DNA of 41,278 bases from Psilocybe azurescens (taxonomy: Eukaryota > Basidiomycota > Agaricomycetes > Agaricales > Agrocybaceae): NCBI GenBank assembly GCA_023853785.1, contig JAJIRX010000864.1:1-41278 (forward strand), written 5' to 3'. Under the pieces are notes generated by a model that worked only from the letters and a program-made list of their open reading frames with translations, ran no database searches and was not told where the DNA came from. The position numbers and the translations under genes were made by a program. Positions 23,320-33,434 of the stretch are shown one piece after another. Position 1 is the stretch's first letter, and the number at the start of each line of letters is the position of its first letter.

Positions 23320-23640
23320 ACCAGTGACAGTCCACTGGACATCCACTGGACTCCACTGGACAGAGCACTCTTGGATCTGGTCTAATTAAGTGCTGAGAGT
23401 CCGGTGGAAGTCCACTGGAAGTCCAACGGAAGTCCAACGGACTGGACAGTCCGGCCAGTCCACCTGTTTTCTGTCTTGAAGTGACTTGACCGGACTTTGA
23501 CCGGAATTTGGCCGGACTCTGACTGGACTGGTACCAGAATTTTGTGGAGTCCAACGGAATCTGTTGGACGTCCAATGGACTGTCCATTGGAATTGGCTGG
23601 GTCCGGTGAAAGTCCGTTGGAGTCCAACGGAAAATGGGGG
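23320..23640. repeat. Right subterminal short repeats of the TIR element
   Basis: This is a dense array of GTCCACTGGA, GTCCAACGGA, GTCCAATGGA and GACCGGA-type decamers, with roughly twenty copies or near-copies. It runs up to the right inverted terminus at 23650. Confidence 0.8.
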
Positions 23641-23689
23641 CACTGTAAAGTACACAAAATCTGTGCCTTCCAGGATTTCTGCTGCTACT

Positions 23690-25035
23690 ATGGCTCAGTA
23701 CAATGTACGCTTTAATTCTGAAAGCCAGCTTGCAGCTTCAGTCACCACCAGTCTTGTCAACAATGCTTCAACCCTCTTTGCAGTTAATGCTAAGGTCTAT
23801 GAGCTCTGCTCTTCACTTTCTCTTGATGGGCAAATTGCAAAGATATTTCCCACATGCCTGAAGAATTTCACTGTCTCATGTTCTGCTCAGTCATCCAGAT
23901 GGGTCTTTTGTCATGGGCACCTGATATTGCTGGCAACGATCCTGAATCCATGTATAATCTGCTACATGAGCATATTGCTCTCAAGACCTTTGAACAGATT
24001 TCTATTGCTGGCGGATACAGTCATTTTCCAGTCACCTTGAGCTTTCTTCCCAACTTTGCCCTACTTCAATGTCTCTACCGATCCTTCGTTTTTTCCTATA
24101 TGCGGAATATCTTGAAAACTGAAGAACATTCACCAGGCAAAGTAGCTGCCAATGTTGAACTCTCTCTTGTATATGACCACAGATCAGATGTATGCTTTTT
24201 GTTATCCAAATTCTGTGGTATTCATGCTAACACATTTTTGATATTTTATGCAGCTCTGGGATAAGAGATGTCAAACGTTGAAGGAACAAGGATTTTCACA
24301 CAATTTTATTTGGATTGTGGCCAAACCTGTTGAGGCCCACTTGGATGGTGAATATGCACAGATTGAAATGGCTGACGGTGTGAAGAAAGAAGTTTACAAG
24401 ATCAAGAAAAGGGTTGGATGCTCAGAGAAGTATACAGCCTTCTATAGGATGATAGATAAGGTTAGTTATGTAACTGCATTGCAGGCAAAGGGGCAGAAGA
24501 AAGGCACAAAGTTTGTCTTCAAATTATTTCTCATGACATTATCAGTCTGTTTAACTTTTTATCCTTATTTATTTAGAGTGCTGTGTGAGCATGTTGAGAT
24601 TGAGGGTCCAGATGCTCCAGAATCCACCATCACCACTCTCCCCAAGCATATTGCCATTGACTTCTTTATACCTGATCATTGGAACAAACTACTCACAGTG
24701 CAGAAGAAAATTGAGCTACTCAAGGACGGCTATGTGGTAGGATCGCCTAAAATTGACATGTGCAAGACATGGAAAGATTGCAAAAAATGGATGGATCTTT
24801 CACAAGCAAAATTCATGCTGAAATATGGTGATGCTGTCCTGGAGCAGTATGACATGCCCACAGACAAGCAGATTGAGTGAATGCTCTTCCCCTTTTTCCT
24901 CAGAATGAAGACAAGGAACTGGAGATCAGTACTGATGAGGACACCCCACCCCCAGACAATTTTGACAATATGGATACTGAAGGAGAGGAGGCAGGGCCCA
25001 GTGGCCATGGTGGCAATGAAAATTCTTCAGCTTAG
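23690..25035 (+). pseudogene. 3' part of uncharacterised agaricomycete-type gene
   Basis: The reading begins at ATG 23690 (MAQYNVRFNSESQLAASVTT). A one-base shift near 23850 leads to EEFHCLMFCSVIQMGLLSWA and NFALLQCLYRSFVFSYMRN. Intron 24190-24253 joins DHRSD to LWDKRCQTLKEQGF. Intron 24511-24576 joins KGTK to VLCEHVEIEG. A basic/aromatic region follows (KTWKDCKKWMDLSQAKFMLK), then YGDAVLEQYDMPTDKQ. The C-terminus is acidic (NEDKELEISTDEDTPPPDNF) and ends at TAG 25033-25035; the last junction is off by one base. I know of similar uncharacterised mushroom proteins but no domain name or function. Its divergent position beside the transposase suggests it may be a transposon accessory protein, which is inference. 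Confidence 0.45.
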
Positions 25036-25194
25036 ACAATTCCTTTTACATTTTTCCTTACTCACAGAACATAGAAAAAAATATATGTATTTATTCCAGA
25101 AATGTATGTGATAACTACTGTAAGTGTACCCAGAAGACAATAGCAGGGTGGCAGGTGACCATGCAGCCAATTCAGGTGTGTGGCGAGGGAGATG

Positions 25195-26200
25195 TCAGAC
25201 GGGGGTGGGTGAACCACACAGCAAAGCTGTCATGTGGTGGCAAGACACCTGAGGAGCAGGGAACTGAAACAACGGTGAGGGTGGGCAAACCACGCAGTAC
25301 TTTTGCTGCATGGCTATGAGATGACAGAGGGTGGGGCAGGGGGAACCAAAACGACAGAGGGCTGACGAACCACACAGCAGCTGTGCTGCGTGGCTACCAG
25401 ACAATGGAGGGGTGGGGCAGGGGGGAACCAAGACGACGAATGGTCAGCAAACCACGCAGCACTTTTGCTGTGTGGCTACGAGATAACAGCGGGGTGCAGG
25501 CAGGCCACGCAGCACTTCAGCTGCATGGCGAGAAGACAATGGTGGGTGTGGAGTTGGTGACCCACACAGCTAAATCAATGCTGCGTGGCAAGGAGATGAC
25601 AGCGGGGCAGGGTGAGGCAAACCAAGACGACCGGAGGGGTAGGCGGCCCCACGCAGCACTGCTGCTGTGTGGTGAGAGACAGTGGCAGGGTGGGGGTAAC
25701 ATGACATGACAGAGAAGGTGGGCAGCCCCATGCAGCACCGCTGTTGTATGGCAATGAAAACGACGGTGGGGGCGGGGTGAACTGAGATGATAGAGGGTCG
25801 GCAAACCACGCAACACTTTTGCTGCGTGGCTATGAGATAATGGCGGGGGCACAGGTGGGCCACGCAGCACTTCAGCTGCATGGCCAGAAGATGACAATGG
25901 GGGTGGGGTAGGTGACCCACACAGCTAAATTGATGCTGCGTGGCGACAAGACGATGGTGGGGTGGCAGCGGCATGACCACGACCGGAGGGGGTAGGGCGG
26001 CCCCATGCAGCAGCAGTGCTGCGTGGCCAGGAGACAACAGCAGGGCCGGGGCAACCCAACACGACGGAGAGGGTGGGGGAGCCTGACGCAGCACCACTCT
26101 TGCATGGCGTGGCGACAAGACGACGGTGGGGTGGCGGCGGCATGACACGACGGAGGGTGGGCGGCCCCATGCAGCAGCAGTGCTGCGTGGCCAGAGAGAC
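25195..26200. repeat. Array of ~14 imperfect palindromes (minisatellite)
   Basis: Every 55-90 bp a hairpin-forming unit recurs, typified by CCACGCAGCA-CTTT-TGCTGCGTGG. Units lie near 25208, 25286, 25367, 25449, 25503, 25559, 25647, 25725, 25802, 25858, 25915, 26001, 26078 and 26163. Arms vary (CCACACAGC, CCCATGCAGC), yet pairing is largely kept in each. The spacers are G/A-rich with GACGA and GGGTGGG runs. A higher-order repeat is visible, since units 4-6 resemble units 9-11. Open frames across the array are repeat artefacts. The right edge meets the copia 5' LTR. Confidence 0.8.
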
Positions 26201-26239
26201 AACAGTGGGGCCGGGGGTAACCTGACATGATGGAGAGGG

Positions 26240-26709
26240 TGTTAGTTTTTGTGATTAAACACTTTGTTTCTAATGTTCTACACTTGATATTTGGACTTGT
26301 ACAAATGGACACTTAGTTAGAATTCGCTCTTTTCGGTGTTTTTGCACACTGTTCTGTTAATAACTTTTTGTAGAGTAAAGTTATTCAAATTCTGATCACT
26401 GATCCGGAATCCCCTCGTTGAGACGGTTCCGGTGATATATAATTTGTCACGTAATTATAGGTTTGGTGTTTTGACACAATATTGTGGACACCTATAGTCA
26501 CGCCTTGCCATTTTTAGACACTTAGCCATGTAAAAGACCAGTATTCCTACTACGTCTGAGGAAACAAAGACACTAGAACAAGATTTGGAGTCTACAGAAG
26601 CAATTTACTATTTTCACTCATACTTGTCATTGTTGCGCATTTGAGATTTGACTCTATTGTTACTCATCAGTATAGCTACTGATTTGTGCATTATTGTCTA
26701 TTTCTAACA
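26240..26709 (+). repeat. Copia 5' LTR (470 bp)
   Basis: Bounded by TGTTAG and CTAACA. It matches 31232-31858 closely once the 154-bp insert there is removed. Confidence 0.93.
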
Positions 26710-26724
26710 GGTTATGGGCCCCGG
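26710..26724 (+). promoter_or_regulatory. Primer binding site, initiator-tRNA half type
   Basis: GGTTATGGGCCCCGGG directly follows the LTR. It is complementary to the anticodon stem-loop region of initiator tRNA-Met (CCCATAACC), not to a tRNA 3' end. Drosophila copia and yeast Ty5 are known to prime from such internal tRNA-iMet sequence. Confidence 0.65.
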
Positions 26725-26822
26725 GCTTTAAACTTGGCAAAACATTGATTAAGTCTATTGCTGTCTGATACTAGACTAGTTGGATCCTTGAAACAACACT
26801 TGACATTTGAACTTGTTGCAAA

Positions 26823-27638
26823 ATGTCTTCAGACAACAACACAGTTGCTAAAGTTAAACCATTGTCAAATTCAAACTATCCTGAATGGGCTGGGGAGATG
26901 AAGGCATGGTTAATGCAAAATGGACTATGGAGATTGGTATCTGGCAAAGAAGCAAAGCCAGTTGCTAGTGGGGATGAATTCATCAATGAAGAGATAGTGG
27001 CAAAGTGGGAGATGAAGGCAGAGAGGGCAGCAGGTGAAATCTACCTGCTTGTGGAGAATGATCAAAGGGTGCACTTTAGAGGGCATGATGAAGATCCAGT
27101 CAAGATGTGGGCATTGCTTGAAGCTGCTCACCTGAACAAGAAGCCAGGAGCACAATTCAATGTGTATGATGACCTGTTCTCTATCAGGAAGCAGGACGAC
27201 GAATCCCTAGTAACTTTGGGAACCCGAATTGAAAAGGCCATGCAAACTATTCAGAACTTACGTCCAGCCGACTTTAAGATTGAGACACTTGATGAAGAGC
27301 TTCAGTGCATGGCACTCATACGTGCCTTGCCTGATGACTACAGACATCTTGCGGTTTCTCTGTTGTTGATGGAAAAGCTGGACAAGTCGGTCATCATGCA
27401 GGCGTTCCGCAGCGAAGAGTTGAATCGTCAATGTCAAACAACAGAGTCATTGAACCAAGTGAAAGCAGGTGGCAGTGGGGGCAAGAAACCATGGGAAAAG
27501 CGAAAACCTGGGCCAAAGGATCGGTGCAATTACTGCAAAGAATTGGGTCATTGGGTTTTCAACTGTCCAGAGCTGGCAGAAAAGAAAGCAAAGAATGAGA
27601 GTGCCAAAAGGCAGAAGAAGAGAAAGCAGCGGCAGTGA
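26823..27638 (+). CDS. Copia Gag with CCHC zinc knuckle
   Basis: A 271-codon capsid-like protein starting at ATG 26823 (MSSDNNTVAKVKPLSNSNYP). It has the family's WAGEMKAWLMQNGLW segment and a C-terminal zinc knuckle CNYCKELGHWVFNC (C-x2-C-x4-H-x4-C) near 27526-27567. It binds element RNA and builds the virus-like particle. The frame ends at TGA 27636-27638 while pol is open one frame back. Restoring one A in the AAAA run near 27605 would fuse gag to pol through an A/E/K linker, the usual single-polyprotein copia layout. A programmed -1 shift is the alternative, but no classic slippery heptamer is visible. Confidence 0.85.
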   Translation: MSSDNNTVAKVKPLSNSNYPEWAGEMKAWLMQNGLWRLVSGKEAKPVASGDEFINEEIVAKWEMKAERAAGEIYLLVENDQRVHFRGHDEDPVKMWALLEAAHLNKKPGAQFNVYDDLFSIRKQDDESLVTLGTRIEKAMQTIQNLRPADFKIETLDEELQCMALIRALPDDYRHLAVSLLLMEKLDKSVIMQAFRSEELNRQCQTTESLNQVKAGGSGGKKPWEKRKPGPKDRCNYCKELGHWVFNCPELAEKKAKNESAKRQKKRKQRQ

Positions 27639-30600
27639 CAGAATTTGCTGGAAAGGCAAGTGCTGTTGCTGAACACGAGGTCAATTCTACATCTTCTAAC
27701 GTATTTCATTGGAACACAGACACAGGCGCCACTTCTAATATGACACCGCATAGAAACTGGATACACAATTATACCCCATATAGAGTGCCTATTAGACTAG
27801 TGGACCATAGAGTTATATATTCAGAGGGCATTGGTAGTGTTTTGTTCAGACCGTTAGTTAGAGGAAAACAATATAGAGATGTAGAATTCACTAGAGTACT
27901 TCACGTTCCTGCACTTCGTAATAATCTTCTTGCTGTTTTATATTTGACAAAGTACAAAGGCATTGATGTACATATTTCTCATGACAAAATAGACTTTTCT
28001 TCACAAAATAAACTCTTGTTTACTGCTACCATTGATACAGACAATATTGGATATTTAGATGGCTCTACAGTAGATGTTATGGAAAATGTACATTTGGCTT
28101 TGACGCTGCCTCTCGACTTGTCTTTATGGCATAAACGGTTAGGACACCACAACTATGATGGGATTAAGTTCATGATAAAGAAAGATCTAGTTGATGGTTT
28201 AGTACTGGACTCGAGAGCTTTACCAGATCCTATATGTGAACCATGTCTGGCAGGAAAGATGCATGCAAATCCATTCCCATCATCAGATAATCGTGCTACA
28301 GAGGTCTTGGAATTGATCCACACAGATGTGCATGATGTTGGTATCTTGTCACATTCTGGCTATCATTATTGGGTTTCATTTATTGATGATGCTGAACGCT
28401 TTAAAGTGCTTATCCCTATGAAGCGCAAAAGCGACACATTCACCTGCTTTAAGACGTTCAAAGCTTATGCTGAGAACCTGACTGGCAAAAAAGATCAAAC
28501 GACTTCGGGAGGATAAAGGTGGTGAATACATGTCAAAAGAATTCCAAGAGTACCTGGATGCATGTGGAATTGTGAGAGAGCATACCTGCAGAAACAGACC
28601 ACAGCAAAATGGGGTTGCTGAACGTGCCAATAGAACATTTGCTGAAAGGATTGTTGCATTGCTTGAAGAGTCTGGTCTGTCCAAGAAATTTTGGGCTGAG
28701 TGTTTGGCTGCACTTGTGCATGTTTTGAATCATTGTCCTACATCTGCTGTTATTGGGAGAACTCCTTATGAAGGTTGGCATCGCAAGAAACCTGATGTCA
28801 GTCATTTACGTGTTTGGGGATGTGTTGCATATGTTCACATTCAAAAGGACAAAAGGAAGAAATTGGGTTCACACATGGAAAAGTGCATCTTTATTGGATA
28901 TCCAGATGGTTACAAGGGTTGGAAGTTCTACAATCCGGAAACTAAGAAAGTCATTATCTGTGAAAGAGCTGACTTTGATGAACGCTACACATATGGTGGA
29001 GAATTGATGACATCCAATCAGCATGATGCAATTGAACCTGAACCAATTCCTATCCCAGAGTCAGAAAATGAACAAGAAGTACTACCACCTGTCTTGCCTG
29101 AGGTAGACGAGATTGCACCTCCCACTGGACCTAACCCAGCACCTAAAGTTGACAAAGGGAAACAGAAAGCGATTGAGCCCACAATTGAAGAGGAGGAGAA
29201 GGAAGAGATTGAATTTCCAGGACGTACCAAACGTAATGCCAGGATTATTGAAAGTGATCCAGAGGAAGAGCCACAGAAGCGTATAAAGCTTCAACCTCAT
29301 AAACATGTCAAGCCTGTTGCTGCAGTTCAACGTTCCAAACGTCTTGCAACAGATAATAACAAGTCAGTACCAGAACCTGAACCAGTGCCAGAACCAGAAC
29401 CAGAACCAGAGGTCAACCCAGAGGGTTTAACGTCAAGGTATCCGAGACGTAACCGTAGACCTCCTGGTGAATGGTGGGCAGTCAGAACACCTAAACCTCC
29501 TGTTCCTGATTCTGACGATGAGGATGACTCTGAGGATGATGATGAAGAAATGGCTAATCCTGTTAGTGTGTCTGCTGATCCACAAACTTATTCAGAAGCC
29601 ATGAACTCAGAACAGGCAGATCAGTGGCAAGCTGCAATGTTGGAAGAATATAACTGGCACTTGGAAAATGGAACTTGGGAAATTGTGGAACTACCTGAAG
29701 GGCAGAAGGCAATTGGGTCTAAATGGGTGTATAAGACAAAATATAACGCAGATGGGTCAATTGAGCGATTTAAAGCACGTGTGGTTGGTAAAGGTTTTAA
29801 CCAACGACCTGGCCAGGACTACTTTGAAACCTTTGCATCTACTATGCAGCATGCTATTGTGCGCGTTGTGTTGGCTTTGGCTGCTATTGAAGATATGGAA
29901 CTCCGTTCTGTGGATATATCGTATGCATTCACAAACAGTGACATTGACGTTGAGATCTATATGCAGCAGCCACTAGGATTTTTGCAAGGTGGAAAAAGCA
30001 CAGTCTGTAGGCTTAACAAGTCCATTTATGGGTTAAAGCAGTCATCACGTCTATGGAGTGAAACACTTGGAAAGGTCTTGCTTGAACTTGGGTTTCAGAA
30101 GACTTATAGTGATGCATCACTCTATATATATGATAGAGATAATATCAAAATCATTGTGCCCATATTTGTGGATGACATCACTTTGGCTTCAAAGTCTCAG
30201 GTGGCTCTTGACAACTTTGTTATTGAACTTGGAAAGCATTTCAAACTAAGGGACCTGGGTGCAACCAATTTTTGTTGGGGGTTGAGATTACAAGAAAAAG
30301 GGAAGAGCACAAGCTATATTTGTCACAGCACCAATATATTGTGAACAAATTGGAGGAGTTTGGAATGGCTGATTGCAAACCCGTTGGTACCCCTATGCTA
30401 CCAGGATTGAAGTTAATGTCAGAGCAGAGTCCTTTGAGTTCTGAAGAAAAGAGAGAGATGGATGACATCCCATATATTTCTGCCATTGGATCTCTTATGT
30501 ATTTGGCTACCATGACCCGGCCTGACATTGCTTATACAGTCAGTGTGTTGGCAAGATTCAATCACAACCCTGGCATGGAACACTGGAAAGCTGTTAAGCA

Positions 30601-31153
30601 CTTGTTTAGGTACTTGCAGGGCACAAAGGAGATGAGGTTGGAATATGGACCGGACCCCTCACTTGGAGATGAACTGTTTGCCACATATAGTGATGCAGAC
30701 CATGGAGGGGATAAGGATAGTGGAAAGTCAACAGGTGGTTATTTGGTGAAGATTGGGTCAGGAGTGGTTTCATGGAGGAGCAAGCTGCAACCTGTTGTGA
30801 CAAGGTCAACAACAGAGGCAGAGTTTATAGCTGCTGGAGCAGCTGGCATGGAAATCCGGTGGATTCAAAAGTTGTTGAAGGAGTTGGGGTACACACCATC
30901 TGCACCAGCCAAGTTGTATATGGACAATCAGTCATCTATGTCTGTTGCAAAGAATCCTGAACATCATGGAAGGATGAAACACTTGGACTTATGTTTTTAC
31001 TGGTTGCGAGATCAGGTGGCAATGAAGAGAATGCAACCCTTATATTTGCGGACCGAGGATATGCCAGCCGACTTGTTAACAAAAGCTCTACCCAAGCCAC
31101 AGGTTCAGAAGTTGCGAGAATTAATGGGATTAGTGATGGGGAAGGAAGAATGA
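27635..31153 (+). pseudogene. Copia Pol (protease, integrase, RT, RNase H), two frame breaks
   Basis: Domains in order: protease with active site WNTDTGATSNM (about 27710-27745). Integrase with an H-x4-H/C-x2-C finger (WHKRLGHH, CEPC), catalytic Asp in IHTD, second Asp in REDKGGEY, and Glu in QNGVAERANRTF. A Pro-Glu linker (EPEPVPEPEPEPE). Reverse transcriptase from WQAAMLEEYNWH, with VDISYAF, the FVDD box near 30167 and LGVEITRK. RNase H with YSDADHGGD, RSTTEAEF and MDNQSS. The C-terminal MPADLLTKALP is typical. Breaks: six A's instead of five near 28485-28490, before the DKGGEY motif, and five T's instead of six near 30268-30272, before LLGVEI. All domains are otherwise intact. Confidence 0.9.
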
Positions 31154-31219
31154 GGAGATGTATCATCAGGGGGTTGTTTTGGATGTGATTCAACATCTTA
31201 TGGATTATGGAAGTGTTTT

Positions 31220-31231
31220 ATCAGGGGGTTG
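31220..31231 (+). promoter_or_regulatory. Copia polypurine tract
   Basis: ATCAGGGGGTTG directly precedes the 3' LTR. A second copy of TCAGGGGGTTG occurs upstream near 31165. The position fits the plus-strand primer site, though it is short. Confidence 0.55.
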
Positions 31232-31858
31232 TGTTAGTTTTTGTGATTAAACACTTTGTTTCTAATGTTCTACACTTGATATTTGGACTTGTACAAATGG
31301 ACACTTAGTTAGAATTCGCTCTTTTCGGTGTTTTTGCACACTGTTCTGTTAATAACTTTTTGTAGAGTAAAGTTATTCAAATTCTGATCACTGATCCGGA
31401 ATCCCCTCGTTGAGACGGTTCTGGTGATATATAATTTGTCACGTAATTATAGGTTTGGTGTTTTGACGCCAATATTGTGGACACCTATAGTCATGCCTTC
31501 ATCAGCAAACCTTGGGATGCTAGCTAGCACTACATAGCACTATGTAGAGGGGGACCTTTGCTATGACACTAGGGCATGCTATGTAGTACTACATAGTACT
31601 CGGTTGCATCGTTTTGTGCTATTTTTAGCACAAAAAATCAGGATTTGCTGATGTTGCCATTTTTAGACACTTAGCCATGTAAAAGACCAGTATTCCTACT
31701 ATGTCTGAGGAAACAAAGACACTAGAACAAGATTTGGAGTCTACAGAAGCAATTTACTATTTTCACTCATACTTGTCATTGTTGCGCATTTGAGATTTGA
31801 CTCTATTGTTACTCATCAGTATAGCTACTGATTTGTGCATTATTGTCTATTTCTAACA
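31232..31858 (+). repeat. Copia 3' LTR carrying a MITE
   Basis: It has the same termini as the 5' LTR. After removing 31500-31653 and one TT it is 471 bp, against 470 bp for the 5' LTR. Confidence 0.93.
31500..31653. mobile_element. 154-bp MITE inside the 3' LTR
   Basis: The ends are inverted repeats: CATCAGCAAACCTT on the left, and CATCAGCAAATCCT read inward from the right. TT flanks it on both sides, while the 5' LTR has a single TT at that place, giving a 2-bp target duplication and an exact empty site. The interior is highly self-complementary, with the perfect palindrome CTATGTAGTACTACATAG (31579-31596) and TGTGCTA-TTTT-TAGCACA (31615-31632). It has no coding capacity. The superfamily is unknown; a TT duplication is unusual. 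Confidence 0.85.
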
Positions 31859-31875
31859 TATATTTGGCGACTTAC

Positions 31876-33020
31876 CTGATGATTTTATCCTCTCGTATAA
31901 GTCATCAAAGACCGACTTCTGTAGTTCTACAGGAAAGACACACATTCTTTGTGTGCACCAATTCGCCAAATAACCTCGGATTGAATTTGTTGGCAAGATG
32001 TGTGCATAATTCTGTCCCGATTGTCTCAAAAACTGGTTTCAAAGGGTGCTGACAGGTCTTCAGATTCCGGATACGTTCTTCATAGCTGGCCGACATCGTC
32101 TCATCCTCAATCAGCCTGGCCACAAAAACAGCAAGCTGGAAATTGTCGGCATTCAACGCGTCAACCATTTGGATGATATCGGCGCCAGAGTACAGGTTAG
32201 ATGTGGTCAAGAACATGTGGACTCCCTTGAGCTCGGCCTTTTGTTCCTCCAGCAACCTCGCTATCGCGTCGACTTTGGATTCAGATGCGCGTAGTTTTTC
32301 TTGGAAAAAGCGTTCTTTTAGTCCTTTATGCGGATATGTTCTCTGTATTCCTGTGTCTGCTGTTGCGCGGCCTCTATCTGGCGACGTGCTTCTTGTATGT
32401 TTCTGTGCAACTAGTTGTTGTTGTTCTCGAGTGCCTCGTTTGTGTGTCCCAATTTCCCTTTTGTTGCATCCAGTTCATCCTTTGTCGAGTACAATGACCT
32501 TTTCAATCGCTCGACTTCCCGAGCCAATTTACAGGACTTCTCTACTTCATCTTCCCGCCTGATGTCACTGCTATCCTGCTTTGACCTGTCATTTACCTGG
32601 CCATCTTCAAGCGTTTCTTTGACAAGGGTGTATGCTATGTTTGCGTTCGGCTCGGGATCTAAGCATTTGTCGTATTGAACCCAAACGTCCCGTCCTGGTT
32701 GTCTAGTCGGTTGTACGTCGCTGGGTTCCTGTCTGCTAGACTGCAAAACCGAGGTAACGTTATTCATCATGGACGAGATCATCGAGCCGTCAATGCTGTT
32801 CGCGGTGGTTGATCCATGTTTCGAGATTTTGTCTGAGTTTTGTAGGTTATTTTGATGTCTCAACACTTGTCGTACCCGATCACAAAAACTGATGATAGTT
32901 TCAAATCTTTTCGAACCCAGACGTACTTTTCCGGCCAACCGCTCAGGCCCAGGATTAAGGGAAGCTCACGAACCAACTCATGGACTACTAATACCTCGGG
33001 CGCCGGAGCGACGTCGAGAA
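31876..33020 (-). pseudogene. Coiled-coil protein of unknown function, 3'-truncated
   Basis: Read leftwards: EVLVVHELVRELPL, then after a one-base shift PERLAGKVRLGSKRFETIIS and FCDRVRQVLRHQN. Next come a polar region and a long heptad-rich coil (KSCKLAREVERLKRSLYSTK, RRQIEAAQQQTQEYREHI, SESKVDAIARLLEEQKAELK). A helical segment follows (ADIIQMVDALNADNFQLAVF), and a last exon with QKSVFDDLYERIKSS ends at a good donor (GTAAGT, minus strand, 31875-31870). The copia LTR begins 17 nt inside that intron, and no continuation is found beyond the element. Lesions: a TAG after ENNNN near 32411 and one base missing near 32318. I recall related uncharacterised mushroom proteins but cannot assign a function. 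Confidence 0.55.
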
Positions 33021-33434
33021 ACAGACGAGTTAGCAGTTATGACTTCGATATTGAGTGGCTTGTGTGGGAAATCACATTACGTAACAGTTCAGTCCTGCGT
33101 CGCGCGTTCTTGCACATAGACTCCGTTGTTTCCTGCATCCTCCTTTCAATTTGAGTGTATACTACCCATGCATCATGCAAAATACGATACTGGGACTTGA
33201 AATGAAGACTCTAATTCTGAAGAAGAGAATGAAAGCTGTATGCACTGGCAAAGTTGCTAACGCGTACATGTTGCAGGTATGTACAATGATATCATCGTAG
33301 CCGATCATGTTTGGAAATTCATTGGAACCGCAGATCCGGGGTTTCTGGATGGCCAGTTACTAGTTATGTCTCACCGCGGACAGATAAACCTCACAGATAC
33401 ACAAATATCTGTTCACCCATCTCTTCGTCAAGCC

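Larger units (their letters stand above)
21474..23650. mobile_element. Non-autonomous TIR element, ~2.18 kb, CACTA-like organisation
   Basis: The left end reads CTTTACACGGCCCCCATTTT. The right end, read on the minus strand, is CTTTACAGTGCCCCCATTTT: 18 of 20 bases match, and weaker similarity continues to GGACTCC. Both ends carry dense subterminal short repeats, as in CACTA elements, where such repeats bind an accessory protein. No long ORF with a transposase motif lies inside; the core is AT-rich flanks around a GC-rich satellite. No clear target-site duplication is seen, and the sequence immediately outside the CA...TG core (TTTA and TAAA) is itself inverted. The Tnp2-like gene next door is a possible source of transposase. 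Confidence 0.6.
26240..31858 (+). mobile_element. Ty1/copia LTR retrotransposon, nearly complete
   Basis: Order is LTR, primer binding site, gag, protease, integrase, reverse transcriptase, RNase H, polypurine tract, LTR, with integrase before RT as in Ty1/copia. Both LTRs start TGTTAG and end CTAACA. They differ at only about five or six positions in 470 bp, apart from the MITE in the 3' LTR, so the insertion is recent. Flanking bases (GAGGG left, TATAT right) do not form a target-site duplication. The coding region is broken only by three one-base homopolymer differences. Confidence 0.93.

Noticed and set aside
25195..26200. Palindromic repeats considered as CRISPR.
   Set aside because: Spacing is irregular, intervals are related to each other rather than unique, and no cas genes are present.
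25383..26312. Open frames such as those reading HAAKVLRGLP repeats.
   Set aside because: They follow the palindrome units in several frames and on both strands, so they are repeat artefacts.
27590..27638. Programmed -1 frameshift between copia gag and pol.
   Set aside because: No standard slippery heptamer; two further one-base homopolymer breaks in the same element point to simple indels or errors.
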